Shown here in pieces: positions 54,731 through 63,584 of a stretch of 64,000 nucleotides of DNA. The notes below the pieces were generated by a model. It was not told the DNA's origin and did no database searches. It saw only the letters and a program-made list of their open reading frames with translations. The position numbers were made by a program, and so were the translations under genes. This DNA comes from Gemmatimonadota bacterium. Its GTDB lineage: Bacteria; Gemmatimonadota; Gemmatimonadetes; Gemmatimonadales; Gemmatimonadaceae. Within the stretch, counting starts at the first letter, position 1. The number at the start of each line of letters is the position of its first letter. The stretch spans positions 248,001 to 312,000 of the forward strand of contig JAQBQB010000020.1 in NCBI GenBank assembly GCA_028287235.1, in the 5' to 3' direction.

Positions 54731-55066
54731 CTATGGGAGCGTGAAGACGTACGTCCCGTTGAGGGTCACGTTCGCGCGGGAATAGTTGTGCACGCCGTCG
54801 ATCGTCACCGCCTTCAGCGACACCGTCGATCCGGGAGCGAATCCCTGCACCGGGATCGTCACGGAGGCGTTTGCCGGAACCTGGCGGAGAAAGGTGTCCG
54901 TGCCGCCGGAGTTTGCGTACACGTTCACCGCCTGGGCCAAGTTGTTGTTCACCTGCAGCGAGATCTGGGTCTGCTGGGCGGGTGCCGTGCGAACCTCGAC
55001 CTGGCGAGGGCTACATGCCGCGAGGATGCCGAGCGACACGATCAGAAGCAGCCTGCGTGCAATCAT
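54731..55066 (-). CDS. Small exported lipoprotein
   Basis: 111 residues from ATG at 55066. Signal MIARRLLLIVSLGILAAC with lipidated Cys near 18. The mature part is a single beta-rich domain of about 90 residues (QISLQVNNNLAQAVNVYANSGG ... GSTVSLKAVTIDGVHNYSRANVTLNG), an Ig-like impression. No family recognised. Lies alone between hairpins; a gap of 137 bases separates it from the next gene. Confidence 0.75.
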   Translation of the reverse strand: MIARRLLLIVSLGILAACSPRQVEVRTAPAQQTQISLQVNNNLAQAVNVYANSGGTDTFLRQVPANASVTIPVQGFAPGSTVSLKAVTIDGVHNYSRANVTLNGTYVFTLP

Positions 55067-55203
55067 GAAATGATTCCTGAAGAAGTTCGCCGATCGGAGC
55101 ATTCCTGGAGCGTCGAGACCCGTCTCCTCACGGACCGTCGGTGCAAGACGTGTGCGCGACGGACGCGCCCGCTCGCCGCAGGCGCTCGCACGCTCGACGG
55201 CGG

Positions 55204-56499
55204 TCACCGGTAGATGCGGTAGGGCCGCGCGCCCTTCAAGAATGCGTCGACGTACTGGCGTTGTGCGTCCATGGCCACATCGGGGTCGGTGCCGGCCATG
55301 ATCGCCTGTCGCGCCGCGGTGCTCCCGAAGCGCTCGTCGAAGGCACGGTCCGAGATGCGCAACGAATCGCGATGCGCGCCGACGAGCGCCCAGAGAATTG
55401 CCGCGCTGACGCGTCCCGACTGCACCCGATCGCGGTCGGTGACGTCGATGCGTACGCCGGGGATCCGCATGCCGGCGAACTTCGCGTCGCCGGGATTTTG
55501 CGGCGTGAACGAATCCACCACGAAGCGCACACCGGCGAGCCGGCGCCCGTTCAACGACTCGGCGACGCGCGCCGCGTTCATCCAAGACGCGCCGAATCGC
55601 TGAAATGCGTCGCTCGTTCCCCGCCCCACCGATACGTTCGATCCCTCGAACGCCACGACCGATGGATACGTCAACGCGCTGGTGAGATTGGGCAGGTTCG
55701 GCGACGGGCGCACCCAGGGTAGTCCGGTCTCGTCGAACCACATCGCGCGCCGCCACCCCGCAACAGGCACGACGTGCAGCGGTGCGTGGATGCCGAGCAC
55801 GGCGTTGTAGAAGAGCGCCATCTCGCCCATCGTCATTCCGTGCCGCAGCGGGAACGGGTATAATGCGTACGGCTTCGCTGGCTTTTGCTGCGTGTGCTCA
55901 TCCGCGTTCGACCACGCGGTGTCGAGCATGGGACCATCGACGTGGTCGCCCGTGATCGGATTCGGGCGATCGAGCACGATGATCGGCAGACCCCGGCGCG
56001 CCGCCGCGCGCATCGCGTAGATCATCGACCCCACGTACGTCCACGTCCGAGTGCCGATGTCCTGCAGATCGAAGACGAGTGCGTCGATGTCCCGCAGCAG
56101 GCTGTCCGGCGGCGCGATCGCCGTGACGGTGTAGAGCGAATGCACCGCGAGCCCGCTCCGCGTGTCGATACCGCTCTCGACGCCCTCGCGGTCTTCCGTG
56201 CCGCGGATGCCGTGCTCCGGCGAGAAGAGCCGAACCAGCGTGACGCCGGCCGCGCGCGCGCCGGCGTCGCGCAGCAGCTCGATGTCCGACGTGCCGTGCG
56301 CGTCGACGCCCGTCTGGTTGGTCAGCAGCGCGATGCGCTTGCCGCGGATGAGCGCGAGACTATCATCGAGCAGGACCGAGATGCCCGGACGTACTGCCCC
56401 ACTGGGTTGCGGACGCGGCGTTCGGCCCGCGCAGCCGGCCAGACACATTGCCACCATTCCTCCGATCACCCACGGCCCACGATGCACAACGTGATGCAT
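55204..56499 (-). CDS. namZ: Exo-beta-N-acetylmuramidase NamZ family (DUF1343)
   Basis: 431 residues from ATG at 56499. Lipoprotein signal with VAMCLAGC. The body is the DUF1343 family: GKRIALLTNQTGVDAHGTSDIELL, LFSPEHGIRG, VFDLQDIGTRTWTYVGSMIYAM, DRPNPITG, PFPLRHGMTMGEMALFYN, NLPNLTSALTYPSVVAFEGSNVSVGRGT. In Bacillus NamZ (GH171) removes MurNAc from the non-reducing end of peptidoglycan chains. The open frame runs far upstream, but that part is antisense to the divergent gene and has no similarity. It shares its start region with that gene. Confidence 0.88.
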   Translation of the reverse strand: MHHVVHRGPWVIGGMVAMCLAGCAGRTPRPQPSGAVRPGISVLLDDSLALIRGKRIALLTNQTGVDAHGTSDIELLRDAGARAAGVTLVRLFSPEHGIRGTEDREGVESGIDTRSGLAVHSLYTVTAIAPPDSLLRDIDALVFDLQDIGTRTWTYVGSMIYAMRAAARRGLPIIVLDRPNPITGDHVDGPMLDTAWSNADEHTQQKPAKPYALYPFPLRHGMTMGEMALFYNAVLGIHAPLHVVPVAGWRRAMWFDETGLPWVRPSPNLPNLTSALTYPSVVAFEGSNVSVGRGTSDAFQRFGASWMNAARVAESLNGRRLAGVRFVVDSFTPQNPGDAKFAGMRIPGVRIDVTDRDRVQSGRVSAAILWALVGAHRDSLRISDRAFDERFGSTAARQAIMAGTDPDVAMDAQRQYVDAFLKGARPYRIYR

Positions 56500-57693
56500 G
56501 ACGTTCGATCCTCGATGCTGGCGCTGTTGATTGTGCCGCTGATCGTCGGCTGCCGGCCCGCCGCGGCGGCGAGCGCGAACGCGAGCGCGCAGCCGGAACA
56601 TGACATGGCGATCGCGTCGCGACCACCCCGGTCCGATTCGGCAATCCGCGACTCGCTGCGGCAGATACTGGACCGCGCGCTGCGCGACAGCGCGTTCCCC
56701 GGAGCGATCGCCGTGGTCGGCACGCGCGCACGCGTCATCGGACAGTACGCCGTGGGCCACCTCGACTGGGCGCCGAGCCCCGCCCCGAACGAGCATACGC
56801 TCTGGGATCTCGCGTCGCTCACGAAGGTCGTTGGTCTCACGAGCGGCATCATGCAGCTCGTCGAAAAGGGCGACATTTCTCTCGACGCGCCGCTGCAGCG
56901 CTATTTCCCGAGCTGGACCGGTCCGAACAAAGAGCGTGTCACCATCCGCCATCTGCTGACGCACACCTCTGGGTTGCCGTCGTTCAAGCCGTACGACGAG
57001 ATAACGCACGACCCCGACAGCCTGGCGAAGCTCATGTTCTCGACGCAGCTCGATACGCTGCCGGGCGCGAAGATGGTGTACAGCGACATCGGCGCGTACA
57101 TGCTCGGGCGCACGCTCGAGAAGGTCACGGGGCAGACGCTCGACGCCTACCTCGCCTCGCACGTGTTTCAGCCCGCCGGCATGAGCGAAACGATGTACAA
57201 GCCGCCCGCCTCCCTGCTGCCGCGCATCGCACCCACGGAGATCGATCCGCGCCGCGGCGGTCTCGTGCGCGGCAAGGTGCACGACGAGCGCGCGTACTAT
57301 CTCGGCGGCGTGTCGGCGCACGCCGGCATCTTCAGCACGGCGCACGACCTCACACGCTTCGCGCAGATGTACCTGAACAACGGCGTGATCGACGGCGTGC
57401 GCGTGCTGCCCGCCTCGGGCATCGCGACGTTCACCGTCCGCCAGGTGGCCGATCGCGCACTCGGTTGGCAAAAGCCCGACGGCATGAATTCCGCCGGCCA
57501 TTTCATGTCCCCCGAAGCGTTCGGCCACACGGGATTCACCGGTACGTCGATCTGGATGGATCCAACGAACGACGTGTTCATCATTCTCTTGAGCAACCGC
57601 GTGAACCCGACGCGCGCCAACACGAAGATTGGCCGGGTGCGCGTCGCGCTCGCCGACGCCGTGCTGTCGGCCCTTCCGCGCGTTCAGAAGTAA
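56482..57693 (+). CDS. Serine hydrolase of the beta-lactamase/AmiE family
   Basis: 403 residues from ATG at 56482 (56494 and 56515 also fit). A lipoprotein-like signal ends IVPLIVGC (Cys24). The catalytic Ser-x-x-Lys is SLTK at 112-115, YSD at 200-202, and HTG at 349-351: the serine-type penicillin-recognising fold. Divergent from a namZ homologue, it parallels Bacillus AmiE, a MurNAc-L-Ala amidase encoded in the namZ locus, so I infer a muropeptide amidase. An esterase or D-Ala carboxypeptidase is possible. Confidence 0.85.
   Translation: MHNVMHDVRSSMLALLIVPLIVGCRPAAAASANASAQPEHDMAIASRPPRSDSAIRDSLRQILDRALRDSAFPGAIAVVGTRARVIGQYAVGHLDWAPSPAPNEHTLWDLASLTKVVGLTSGIMQLVEKGDISLDAPLQRYFPSWTGPNKERVTIRHLLTHTSGLPSFKPYDEITHDPDSLAKLMFSTQLDTLPGAKMVYSDIGAYMLGRTLEKVTGQTLDAYLASHVFQPAGMSETMYKPPASLLPRIAPTEIDPRRGGLVRGKVHDERAYYLGGVSAHAGIFSTAHDLTRFAQMYLNNGVIDGVRVLPASGIATFTVRQVADRALGWQKPDGMNSAGHFMSPEAFGHTGFTGTSIWMDPTNDVFIILLSNRVNPTRANTKIGRVRVALADAVLSALPRVQK
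56488..56505. promoter_or_regulatory. Near-perfect 18-bp palindrome spanning both divergent start regions
   Basis: AACGTGATGCATGACGTT at 56488-56505 is symmetric apart from one central-flanking G-G pair. It contains an ATG of the plus-strand gene (56494) and the ATG of the minus-strand namZ (56499). A regulator site, or a chance consequence of overlapping start codons, are both possible. Confidence 0.4.
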
Positions 57694-57718
57694 GACTCCT
57701 CATCACCGTGAGTGACGC

Positions 57719-59575
57719 ATGCACCTGACCGCTATCGATTGGGCGATCGTCGTCGCGTATTTCGCGTTGTCGGCCGGCATCGGACTGGCTTTCGCCAAGA
57801 AGGGCGGCGAGAGTCTCGAGGAATATTTCATCTCGGGGCGCCAGGTCTCGTGGTGGCTCGCCGGCGCCTCGATGGTCGCGACGACCTTCGCGGCCGACAC
57901 GCCGCTCGTCGTCACCGGCATCGTCGCGGCGAACGGCGTTGCCGGCAACTGGCTGTGGTGGAACATGCTGATGAGCGGCATGCTCACCGTGTTCTTCTTC
58001 GCGCGGCTGTGGCGCCGGGCGAACGTGATGACCGACGTGGAGTTCGCCGAGATCCGATACAGCGGCAAGCGCGCCGCCGTCCTCCGCGGCTTTCGCGCCC
58101 TCTATCTCGCCATCCCGATCAACCTCATCATCCTCGGCTGGGTGACGCGGGCGATGATCAAGATCCTCACCATCTCGCTCGGGCTGCACGACGTGCAGAT
58201 CGCGGGATTTTCCGTGTCGGGCCAGGTGATCGCGGTTGGGATCTGCTTCCTCGTCACGATGTCCTACTCGGTGGCCGCCGGCATGTGGGCCGTGCTGTGG
58301 ACCGATCTCGTGCAGTTCGTGATCAAGATGTCCGCGGTGATCATTCTCGCCGTGTACTCCGTGCGCGCCGTGGGAGGCATGGCGAAGCTCAAGGCCGGCG
58401 TCGCCGCGCACTTCGGCAGCGAGGCCGCGGGTCTTTCGGTGCTGCCGGTGAAGTTCACCGGCCACGGCATCGAGGCGTACACGTGGATGCCGCTCCTCGC
58501 GCTCGGCGTATTTCTCTCCGTGCAGTGGTGGGCCGCGTGGTATCCGGGCGCCGAACCGGGCGGCGGGGGCTACGTGGCGCAGCGCATCTTCTCGGCGAAA
58601 ACCGAGCGCGACGGCGTGCTGGCGACGCTCTTCTTCCAGGTGGCGCACTACGCCATTCGCCCGTGGCCGTGGATCATCACCGGGCTCGCGACGATCATGC
58701 TCTACCCGCAGGGCATCGGTCCAACGCACGATCACGAAGCCGGCTACGTCCAGGCGTTCGTCGACCTGCTGCCCACCCCGTGGCGCGGCGTGATGTTGGC
58801 CGGATTCGCCGCGGCCTACATGTCCACCGTGGGAACGCAGCTCAACTGGGGCGCGTCGTACCTGGTCAACGACTTCTATAAGCGTTTCATCAACAAGAAC
58901 GACACGCAGAAGCACTACGTCAAGGTCTCCCGCTGGACGACCATCGGCCTGTTCTTGGCGTCCGCGGTCGTCGCCTGGCAGCTCGATACGGTGCAAGGCG
59001 CGTGGGAATTTCTCCTCGCGCTCGGATCGGGCACCGGGCTGGTGCTCATTCTCCGGTGGTACTGGTGGCGCGTGAACGCGTGGTCGGAGATCGCCGCGAT
59101 GATCATCTCGGGCGTCGTGTCGCTCGCGTCGCATCCGTTCATCGTCGCCTACTATCCCGCGGGCGATCCGCGCGTCATCGCCGTCACCATGCTCGTGACG
59201 GTGGTGCTGAGCACGGCGGTGTGGCTCGCGGTCACGTACCTGACGCCGCCCGAGCCGGACGAGACACTCGATGCCTTCTATCTCCGCGTGCGGCCCGGCG
59301 GACCCGGCTGGGCCCGCGTGTCGGAACGGCTCGGGTTCGGCCGTGAATCGACGCCGGGCGGGGCGCTGGCGTGGACCAACTGGATCGCCGGAATCGTCGC
59401 GGTGTATTCCACACTGTTCGGCATCGGCAAGCTGATCTTTGGTGAGCTGGGATCTGGCTTCTTGCTCCTGCTCGTCGCAGCGGCTGCGTTCGCCTGGATC
59501 GCGAAATCGTTCCAATCGGAGCCGCCGCCGCCCGCGGCCGCCATTCGCCGGGAAGAGCGGGTCGCCGCCGATTGA
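57719..59575 (+). CDS. Sodium:solute symporter family protein (618 aa)
   Basis: 618 residues, about 13-14 membrane helices, of the SSS/SLC5 fold. The N-terminal helices (AIDWAIVVAYFALSAGIGLAF, then GGESLEEYFISGRQVSWW) and the later SPLVVTGIVA-type substrate helix (AADTPLVVTGIVAANGVAGNW) are family hallmarks, as is the GTGLVLILRWYWWR loop. It is a sodium-coupled importer; the substrate is not visible in the sequence. It follows the serine hydrolase by 25 bases, so a muropeptide or amino-sugar substrate is inferred from context. Confidence 0.85.
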   Translation: MHLTAIDWAIVVAYFALSAGIGLAFAKKGGESLEEYFISGRQVSWWLAGASMVATTFAADTPLVVTGIVAANGVAGNWLWWNMLMSGMLTVFFFARLWRRANVMTDVEFAEIRYSGKRAAVLRGFRALYLAIPINLIILGWVTRAMIKILTISLGLHDVQIAGFSVSGQVIAVGICFLVTMSYSVAAGMWAVLWTDLVQFVIKMSAVIILAVYSVRAVGGMAKLKAGVAAHFGSEAAGLSVLPVKFTGHGIEAYTWMPLLALGVFLSVQWWAAWYPGAEPGGGGYVAQRIFSAKTERDGVLATLFFQVAHYAIRPWPWIITGLATIMLYPQGIGPTHDHEAGYVQAFVDLLPTPWRGVMLAGFAAAYMSTVGTQLNWGASYLVNDFYKRFINKNDTQKHYVKVSRWTTIGLFLASAVVAWQLDTVQGAWEFLLALGSGTGLVLILRWYWWRVNAWSEIAAMIISGVVSLASHPFIVAYYPAGDPRVIAVTMLVTVVLSTAVWLAVTYLTPPEPDETLDAFYLRVRPGGPGWARVSERLGFGRESTPGGALAWTNWIAGIVAVYSTLFGIGKLIFGELGSGFLLLLVAAAAFAWIAKSFQSEPPPPAAAIRREERVAAD

Positions 59576-59651
59576 ATCGCCTTCCCGGCGGCGCTATACT
59601 TGTATCCATCGCGGCGATCACTACTTGCCGCCTCAAATGGGGGGTTTCGGA

Positions 59652-60008
59652 ATGAGCACAATGAATCAGCCCGAGGTGATGGTCGTGATCACGCCCAACG
59701 CCTCGACCGAAGTCAAGAAGTTCATGGAAGTCGAGGGTGTCGACCCGGGCAAGGGCGGCCTTCGCGTGAGCGTCCAGCCCGGCGGCTGCAGCGGCTTCAA
59801 GTACGGCCTGCTGATCGAAGACGAAGCGGCCGAGGACGACCTCATCGTGGGCCAGGGCGACTGGCGCGTGTTCGTCGACCCGTTCTCGGCACAATATCTG
59901 AACGGCGTCACCATCGACTATGTCTCGTCGATGCAAGGCTCCGGCTTCACGTTCAAGAACCCGAATTCCACGGGCGGCTGCGGGTGCGGCAGCTCGTTCT
60001 CCGCGTAA
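59652..60008 (+). CDS. erpA: Iron-sulphur cluster insertion/carrier protein (IscA/ErpA type)
   Basis: 118 residues from ATG at 59652; an in-frame ATG 15 bases earlier is an alternative. Cys46 in PGGCSGFKY and Cys110/Cys112 in GGCGCGSSF are the three conserved cluster ligands. A-type carriers pass [2Fe-2S] or [4Fe-4S] to client proteins. It stands 76 bases past the symporter, with GGGG before the start, so it may have its own signals. Its place among sugar-salvage genes looks incidental. Confidence 0.9.
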   Translation: MSTMNQPEVMVVITPNASTEVKKFMEVEGVDPGKGGLRVSVQPGGCSGFKYGLLIEDEAAEDDLIVGQGDWRVFVDPFSAQYLNGVTIDYVSSMQGSGFTFKNPNSTGGCGCGSSFSA

Positions 60009-60029
60009 CACGCCCGCTTCAGGGGTAAC

Positions 60030-61970
60030 ATGGAACGGTCAGTCGCTGGCGCAGGCCGGGACGCCGTCGTGACGGAAACAACAGGGGCCCGCGATTCCAT
60101 GAATCGCGGGCCCTCTCGCGTTTCGCATGCCGCAAACGCGGGCGAGCGAATCCGCACGGTGGTCGTCGAGGATCATGAAGACATCGCGCGACTGGTCGCG
60201 AATCGCATCGCCACGCTCATCCGCGAGCGCAACGCCGCCGGCGAGCATACCGTACTCGGTTTGGCGACGGGCTCGACGCCGATCGGCGTGTACCGCGAGC
60301 TCATTCGCATGCACAAGCAGGAGGGGCTGAGCTTCGCCAGCGTGGTGACGTTCAATCTCGACGAGTACTACCCGATGCCGAAGGACAGCATCCACTCCTA
60401 CCATCGGTTCATGTGGGAGAACCTGTTCTCGCACATCGACATCGATCCGGAAAACGTGCACATCCCGCCGGGCGACGTGCCGCGCACGGAGATCGACGAA
60501 GCCGCCGATCGGTACGAAGGCGCCATCGCGCGCGCCGGAGGCATCGACTTCCAGATCCTCGGCATCGGCAAGACGGGACACATCGGGTTCAACGAGCCGG
60601 GATCGGGCGCCGAGAGCCGCACGCGACTCGTGACGCTGGATGCCGTGACGCGCGCCGACGCCGCCTCCGATTTCTTCGGCGAGGAATACGTTCCGCGCGA
60701 AGCCGTCACCATGGGCGTGGCCACGATTCTCGACGCGCGTGAGATTGCGATCATCGCGACCGGCGAGCACAAGTCCACCATCGTCAAGCGCGCCGTGGAG
60801 GGAGAGATCGACGTCGAAGTCGCGGCGACGTTCCTGCAACGCCATCCCAACACGACGTTCTACGTCGACCGGGCCGCGGCCGCGGAGCTCACGCGCATCA
60901 AGACGCCGTGGCTCATCGACCAGGTGCAGTGGACGCAGAGCCTCATCATCCGCGCGGTGATCTGGCTGTCGCAGCAGACGGGCAAGGCGATTCTCAAGCT
61001 CACGCAGCGCGACTACGCCGACGCGCACATGTCGTCGCTCGTCGCAAAGTTCGGCTCGCCCGGCGAAGTGAACGGCAAGGTCTTCAACATGTTGGGCGCC
61101 AAGATTCGCGGGAAGTCGAAGCTCGCGGTGGGCAAGAAGATCATCTGCTTCTCGCCGCACCCCGACGACGACGTGATCTCGATGGGCGGCATCCTGCGCA
61201 AGCTCGTCGAGAACGACAACGACATCGTCGTGGCGTACATGACGAGCGGCAACATCGCGGTGTTCGACCACGACGTGCGCCGCTATGTCGACTTCCTGGA
61301 GCGCATGGCCGACGAGGGCCGCATCGAGCGCGACCGCGTCGATCCGCTGGCGGCAAAGGTGCAAGAGTGTCTCGAGCGAAAGACGCCGGGCGAAGTGGAC
61401 ATCCCCGAAGTGCAGGACATCAAGCGCATCATTCGCGAAGCCGAGGCGGTGAGCGGCATCGAGACGCTCGGTCTGCCGCGCAGCGCGGCGCGCTTTCTCA
61501 ACCTCCCCTTCTATCAGACGGGCAAGGTGCGGAAGGATCCGATCGGTCCGCCGGACGTCGCGATCGTGCGCCAACTGCTCGAGGACGTTCGTCCCGATCA
61601 GATCTTCGTCGCCGGCGATCTGTCCGATCCGCACGGCACGCATCGCATGTGCAAAGAGGCAATCGACGGCGCGCTGGCGGAGATGAAGGACACGCCGCGC
61701 CCGGAAGTCTGGCTCTATCGCGGCGCCTGGCAGGAGTGGCCGGTGCACGAAGCGCACTTCCTCGTGCCCCTGTCACAAGAGGAGCTGCGCCTCAAGATCC
61801 AGGCGATCTTCAAGCATCAGTCGCAGAAGGACTCGGCTCCTTTCCCGGGCGGCTATGACGACCGTGAGTTCTGGCAGCGCGTCGAAGCACGCAACAAGGG
61901 CACGGCGGCGGAGCTCGACCGACTCGGTCTCGCCGAGTACTTCGCGATGGAAGCGTATGTGGTGGAATGA
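60030..61970 (+). CDS. nagB: Glucosamine-6-phosphate deaminase fused to a PIG-L/LmbE-type deacetylase
   Basis: 646 residues from ATG at 60030 (AGGGG 5 bases upstream); ATG at 60099 and GTG at 60159 are alternatives. NagB domain, residues 40-310: LGLATGSTPIGVYRE, NLDEYYP with the catalytic Asp, ILGIGKTGHIGFNEPG, and the lid helix. PIG-L domain from about 370: SPHPDDDVISMGG with the metal His and Asp, and SDPHGTHRMCKEA later. NagB turns GlcN-6-P into fructose-6-P and ammonia; the fused domain probably removes the acetyl group of GlcNAc-6-P or related sugars. The architecture is known in Bacteroidetes. Confidence 0.9.
   Translation: MERSVAGAGRDAVVTETTGARDSMNRGPSRVSHAANAGERIRTVVVEDHEDIARLVANRIATLIRERNAAGEHTVLGLATGSTPIGVYRELIRMHKQEGLSFASVVTFNLDEYYPMPKDSIHSYHRFMWENLFSHIDIDPENVHIPPGDVPRTEIDEAADRYEGAIARAGGIDFQILGIGKTGHIGFNEPGSGAESRTRLVTLDAVTRADAASDFFGEEYVPREAVTMGVATILDAREIAIIATGEHKSTIVKRAVEGEIDVEVAATFLQRHPNTTFYVDRAAAAELTRIKTPWLIDQVQWTQSLIIRAVIWLSQQTGKAILKLTQRDYADAHMSSLVAKFGSPGEVNGKVFNMLGAKIRGKSKLAVGKKIICFSPHPDDDVISMGGILRKLVENDNDIVVAYMTSGNIAVFDHDVRRYVDFLERMADEGRIERDRVDPLAAKVQECLERKTPGEVDIPEVQDIKRIIREAEAVSGIETLGLPRSAARFLNLPFYQTGKVRKDPIGPPDVAIVRQLLEDVRPDQIFVAGDLSDPHGTHRMCKEAIDGALAEMKDTPRPEVWLYRGAWQEWPVHEAHFLVPLSQEELRLKIQAIFKHQSQKDSAPFPGGYDDREFWQRVEARNKGTAAELDRLGLAEYFAMEAYVVE
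60085..60113. other. Perfect 13-bp stem-loop at the nagB 5' end
   Basis: GGGCCCGCGATTC (60085-60097) pairs with GAATCGCGGGCCC (60101-60113); the loop is CAT and its last two bases with the next G make an in-frame ATG (60099). It lies 77 bases past the erpA stop, inside the first codons of the longest nagB frame. Downstream is TCTCGCGTTTCG, a poor T-tract. It may be an erpA terminator or a structure affecting nagB translation. Confidence 0.6.
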
Positions 61971-62046
61971 TGTCATCCTGAGGGAGCATCGCGACCGAAG
62001 GATCGGCCCGCTCGCAGCGCGATCCTTCGCTGCGCTCAGGATGACA
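61971..62046. repeat. Interspersed palindromic repeat, copy 3
   Basis: Starts on the base after the nagB stop with TGTCATCCTGAGGGAGCATC, carries GAAGGATC at 62008 area and the inverted GATCCTTCGCTGCGCTCAGG arm, and ends GATGACA at 62046. The GTG of the next gene is 2 bases later, so the element fills the whole intergenic gap and its CAGGAT supplies the only Shine-Dalgarno-like bases. Confidence 0.88.
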
Positions 62047-62048
62047 TC

Positions 62049-63584
62049 GTGAGAGGCCTGAACGGCCTCGATTTCGTCGTCATCGTTGCATATCTGGTCG
62101 GCATCACGGCGCTCGGCATGTGGGTGGGCCGGCGCCAGCGCGACGCCAAGGATTATTTCGTCGCCGATCGCGAGATCCCGTGGTGGGCAGTCATGTTCTC
62201 GATCGTCGCGAGCGAGACGAGCGCGCTGACGTTCATCAGCATTCCAGGGCTCGCCTACATCGGGAACCTCGGCTTCCTGGAGATCGCGGCGGGATACCTG
62301 CTGGGACGTATCGCGCTCGCGTTCACGCTGCTCCCCAAGTACTACGAGGGAAACCTCGTCACCGCCTACGCGCTGCTCGAGAAGCGGTTCGGCCTCGCCA
62401 CACGGCGCTTCACGTCGATCGTGTTCATGGCCACGCGCGGCATGGCGGACTCGGTGCGCGTGTTCGCGACGGCGGTGCCGATCGCGTTGATCATCGGTCC
62501 GCTGCTGCCGAAGGCAGCGGTCATGCCCGTCGCCGTCTTGGTGCTCGGAACGCTCACCGTGCTGTACACCATCAAGGGCGGCATGCGCGCGGTGATCTGG
62601 ACGGAGATCGTGCAGGCCTCCGTGTATCTCATCGGCGGGCTCTCAGCGCTGCTGATCGCGGTCCATCTCACGCCGGGCGGGTGGGGCACGATCATTCCCG
62701 CGGCCTCGGCGGCGGGAAAACTGAAAGTCATCAGCTGGTACACGGGCTTCGATCAGCCGCATACCATCTACGCCGGGTTGATCGGCGGCGCGTTTCTTTC
62801 CATGGCCTCGCACGGCGCCGACCAGCTGATCGTGCAACGCCTCATGTCCGCGCGCTCGCTCAAGGGCGCGCAGGCGGCGGTGATCGGCAGTGGCATCGCG
62901 GTGATCATCCAGTTCACGCTCTTTCTGATGCTCGGCATTACGCTCTGGGCGTTCTACGGCGGCCAGCAGTTCCCCATTCCCGACTCGATCTTCCCCACGT
63001 TCATCGTCGACCACATGCCGCACGGCCTCGTGGGGTTGCTGCTCGCCGCGGTGCTCGCGGCCACGATGAGCACGCACTCCGGCGCGATCAACTCGCTGGC
63101 GGCGGCGTCGACGCACGACATCTATCTGCCGCTCACCGGGCGCTCGCCCGACGATCCGAAAACGCTGAAGATCGGACGCATCTTCGCGCTGATCTGGGGC
63201 ATCGCGCTCACCGGGGGCGCCCTGCTCTTTCCGCAGAACGCCAAGACTCCCGTGGTCGTGGTGGCGCTCTCGATCGCGTCGTTTACCTACGGGGCCCTGC
63301 TCGGCGGCTTCTTCCTCGCTATTTTCTGGCGACGGGCCATTCAGCGCGACGCGATCCTCGGCATGTCGGTCGGCATTCTGGTCATGAGTCTCATCGTCTT
63401 CGCCAAGCAGATCAGTGCCGCCGTTCCGGCGCTGGCCGGCGCGCTGCAGCCGGTGTCGACGATCGCATACCCCTGGTACGTCTTGATCGGGACGACCATC
63501 ACTCTCTCCGTGGGCATTCTCTCCTCGCTGACGCACGGCGCTCCACCCGTTCCAGCCGAGCCGGCGCGAGTTGCAACGACATGA
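62049..63584 (+). CDS. Sodium:solute symporter family protein (511 aa)
   Basis: 511 residues from GTG at 62049. About 13 membrane helices; N-terminal GLNGLDFVVIVAYLVGITALGMWVGRRQRDAKDYFVADREIPWW and the sodium-site helix ASETSALTFISIPGLAYIGNLGFL are SSS hallmarks. Lying immediately upstream of, and overlapping, a BadF-type amino-sugar kinase gene, it resembles the MurT-MurK pair of Tannerella forsythia, in which an SSS-type protein imports MurNAc. Substrate inferred from this context. Confidence 0.87.
   Translation: MRGLNGLDFVVIVAYLVGITALGMWVGRRQRDAKDYFVADREIPWWAVMFSIVASETSALTFISIPGLAYIGNLGFLEIAAGYLLGRIALAFTLLPKYYEGNLVTAYALLEKRFGLATRRFTSIVFMATRGMADSVRVFATAVPIALIIGPLLPKAAVMPVAVLVLGTLTVLYTIKGGMRAVIWTEIVQASVYLIGGLSALLIAVHLTPGGWGTIIPAASAAGKLKVISWYTGFDQPHTIYAGLIGGAFLSMASHGADQLIVQRLMSARSLKGAQAAVIGSGIAVIIQFTLFLMLGITLWAFYGGQQFPIPDSIFPTFIVDHMPHGLVGLLLAAVLAATMSTHSGAINSLAAASTHDIYLPLTGRSPDDPKTLKIGRIFALIWGIALTGGALLFPQNAKTPVVVVALSIASFTYGALLGGFFLAIFWRRAIQRDAILGMSVGILVMSLIVFAKQISAAVPALAGALQPVSTIAYPWYVLIGTTITLSVGILSSLTHGAPPVPAEPARVATT

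Noticed and set aside
56500-57528. Upstream extension of the namZ frame by about 340 codons
   Set aside because: It is antisense to the serine hydrolase, has no similarity to DUF1343 and the lipoprotein signal marks the start at 56499.
57581-59515. 644-codon minus-strand frame opposite the first symporter
   Set aside because: Antisense shadow; the symporter frame is complete and hydrophobic.
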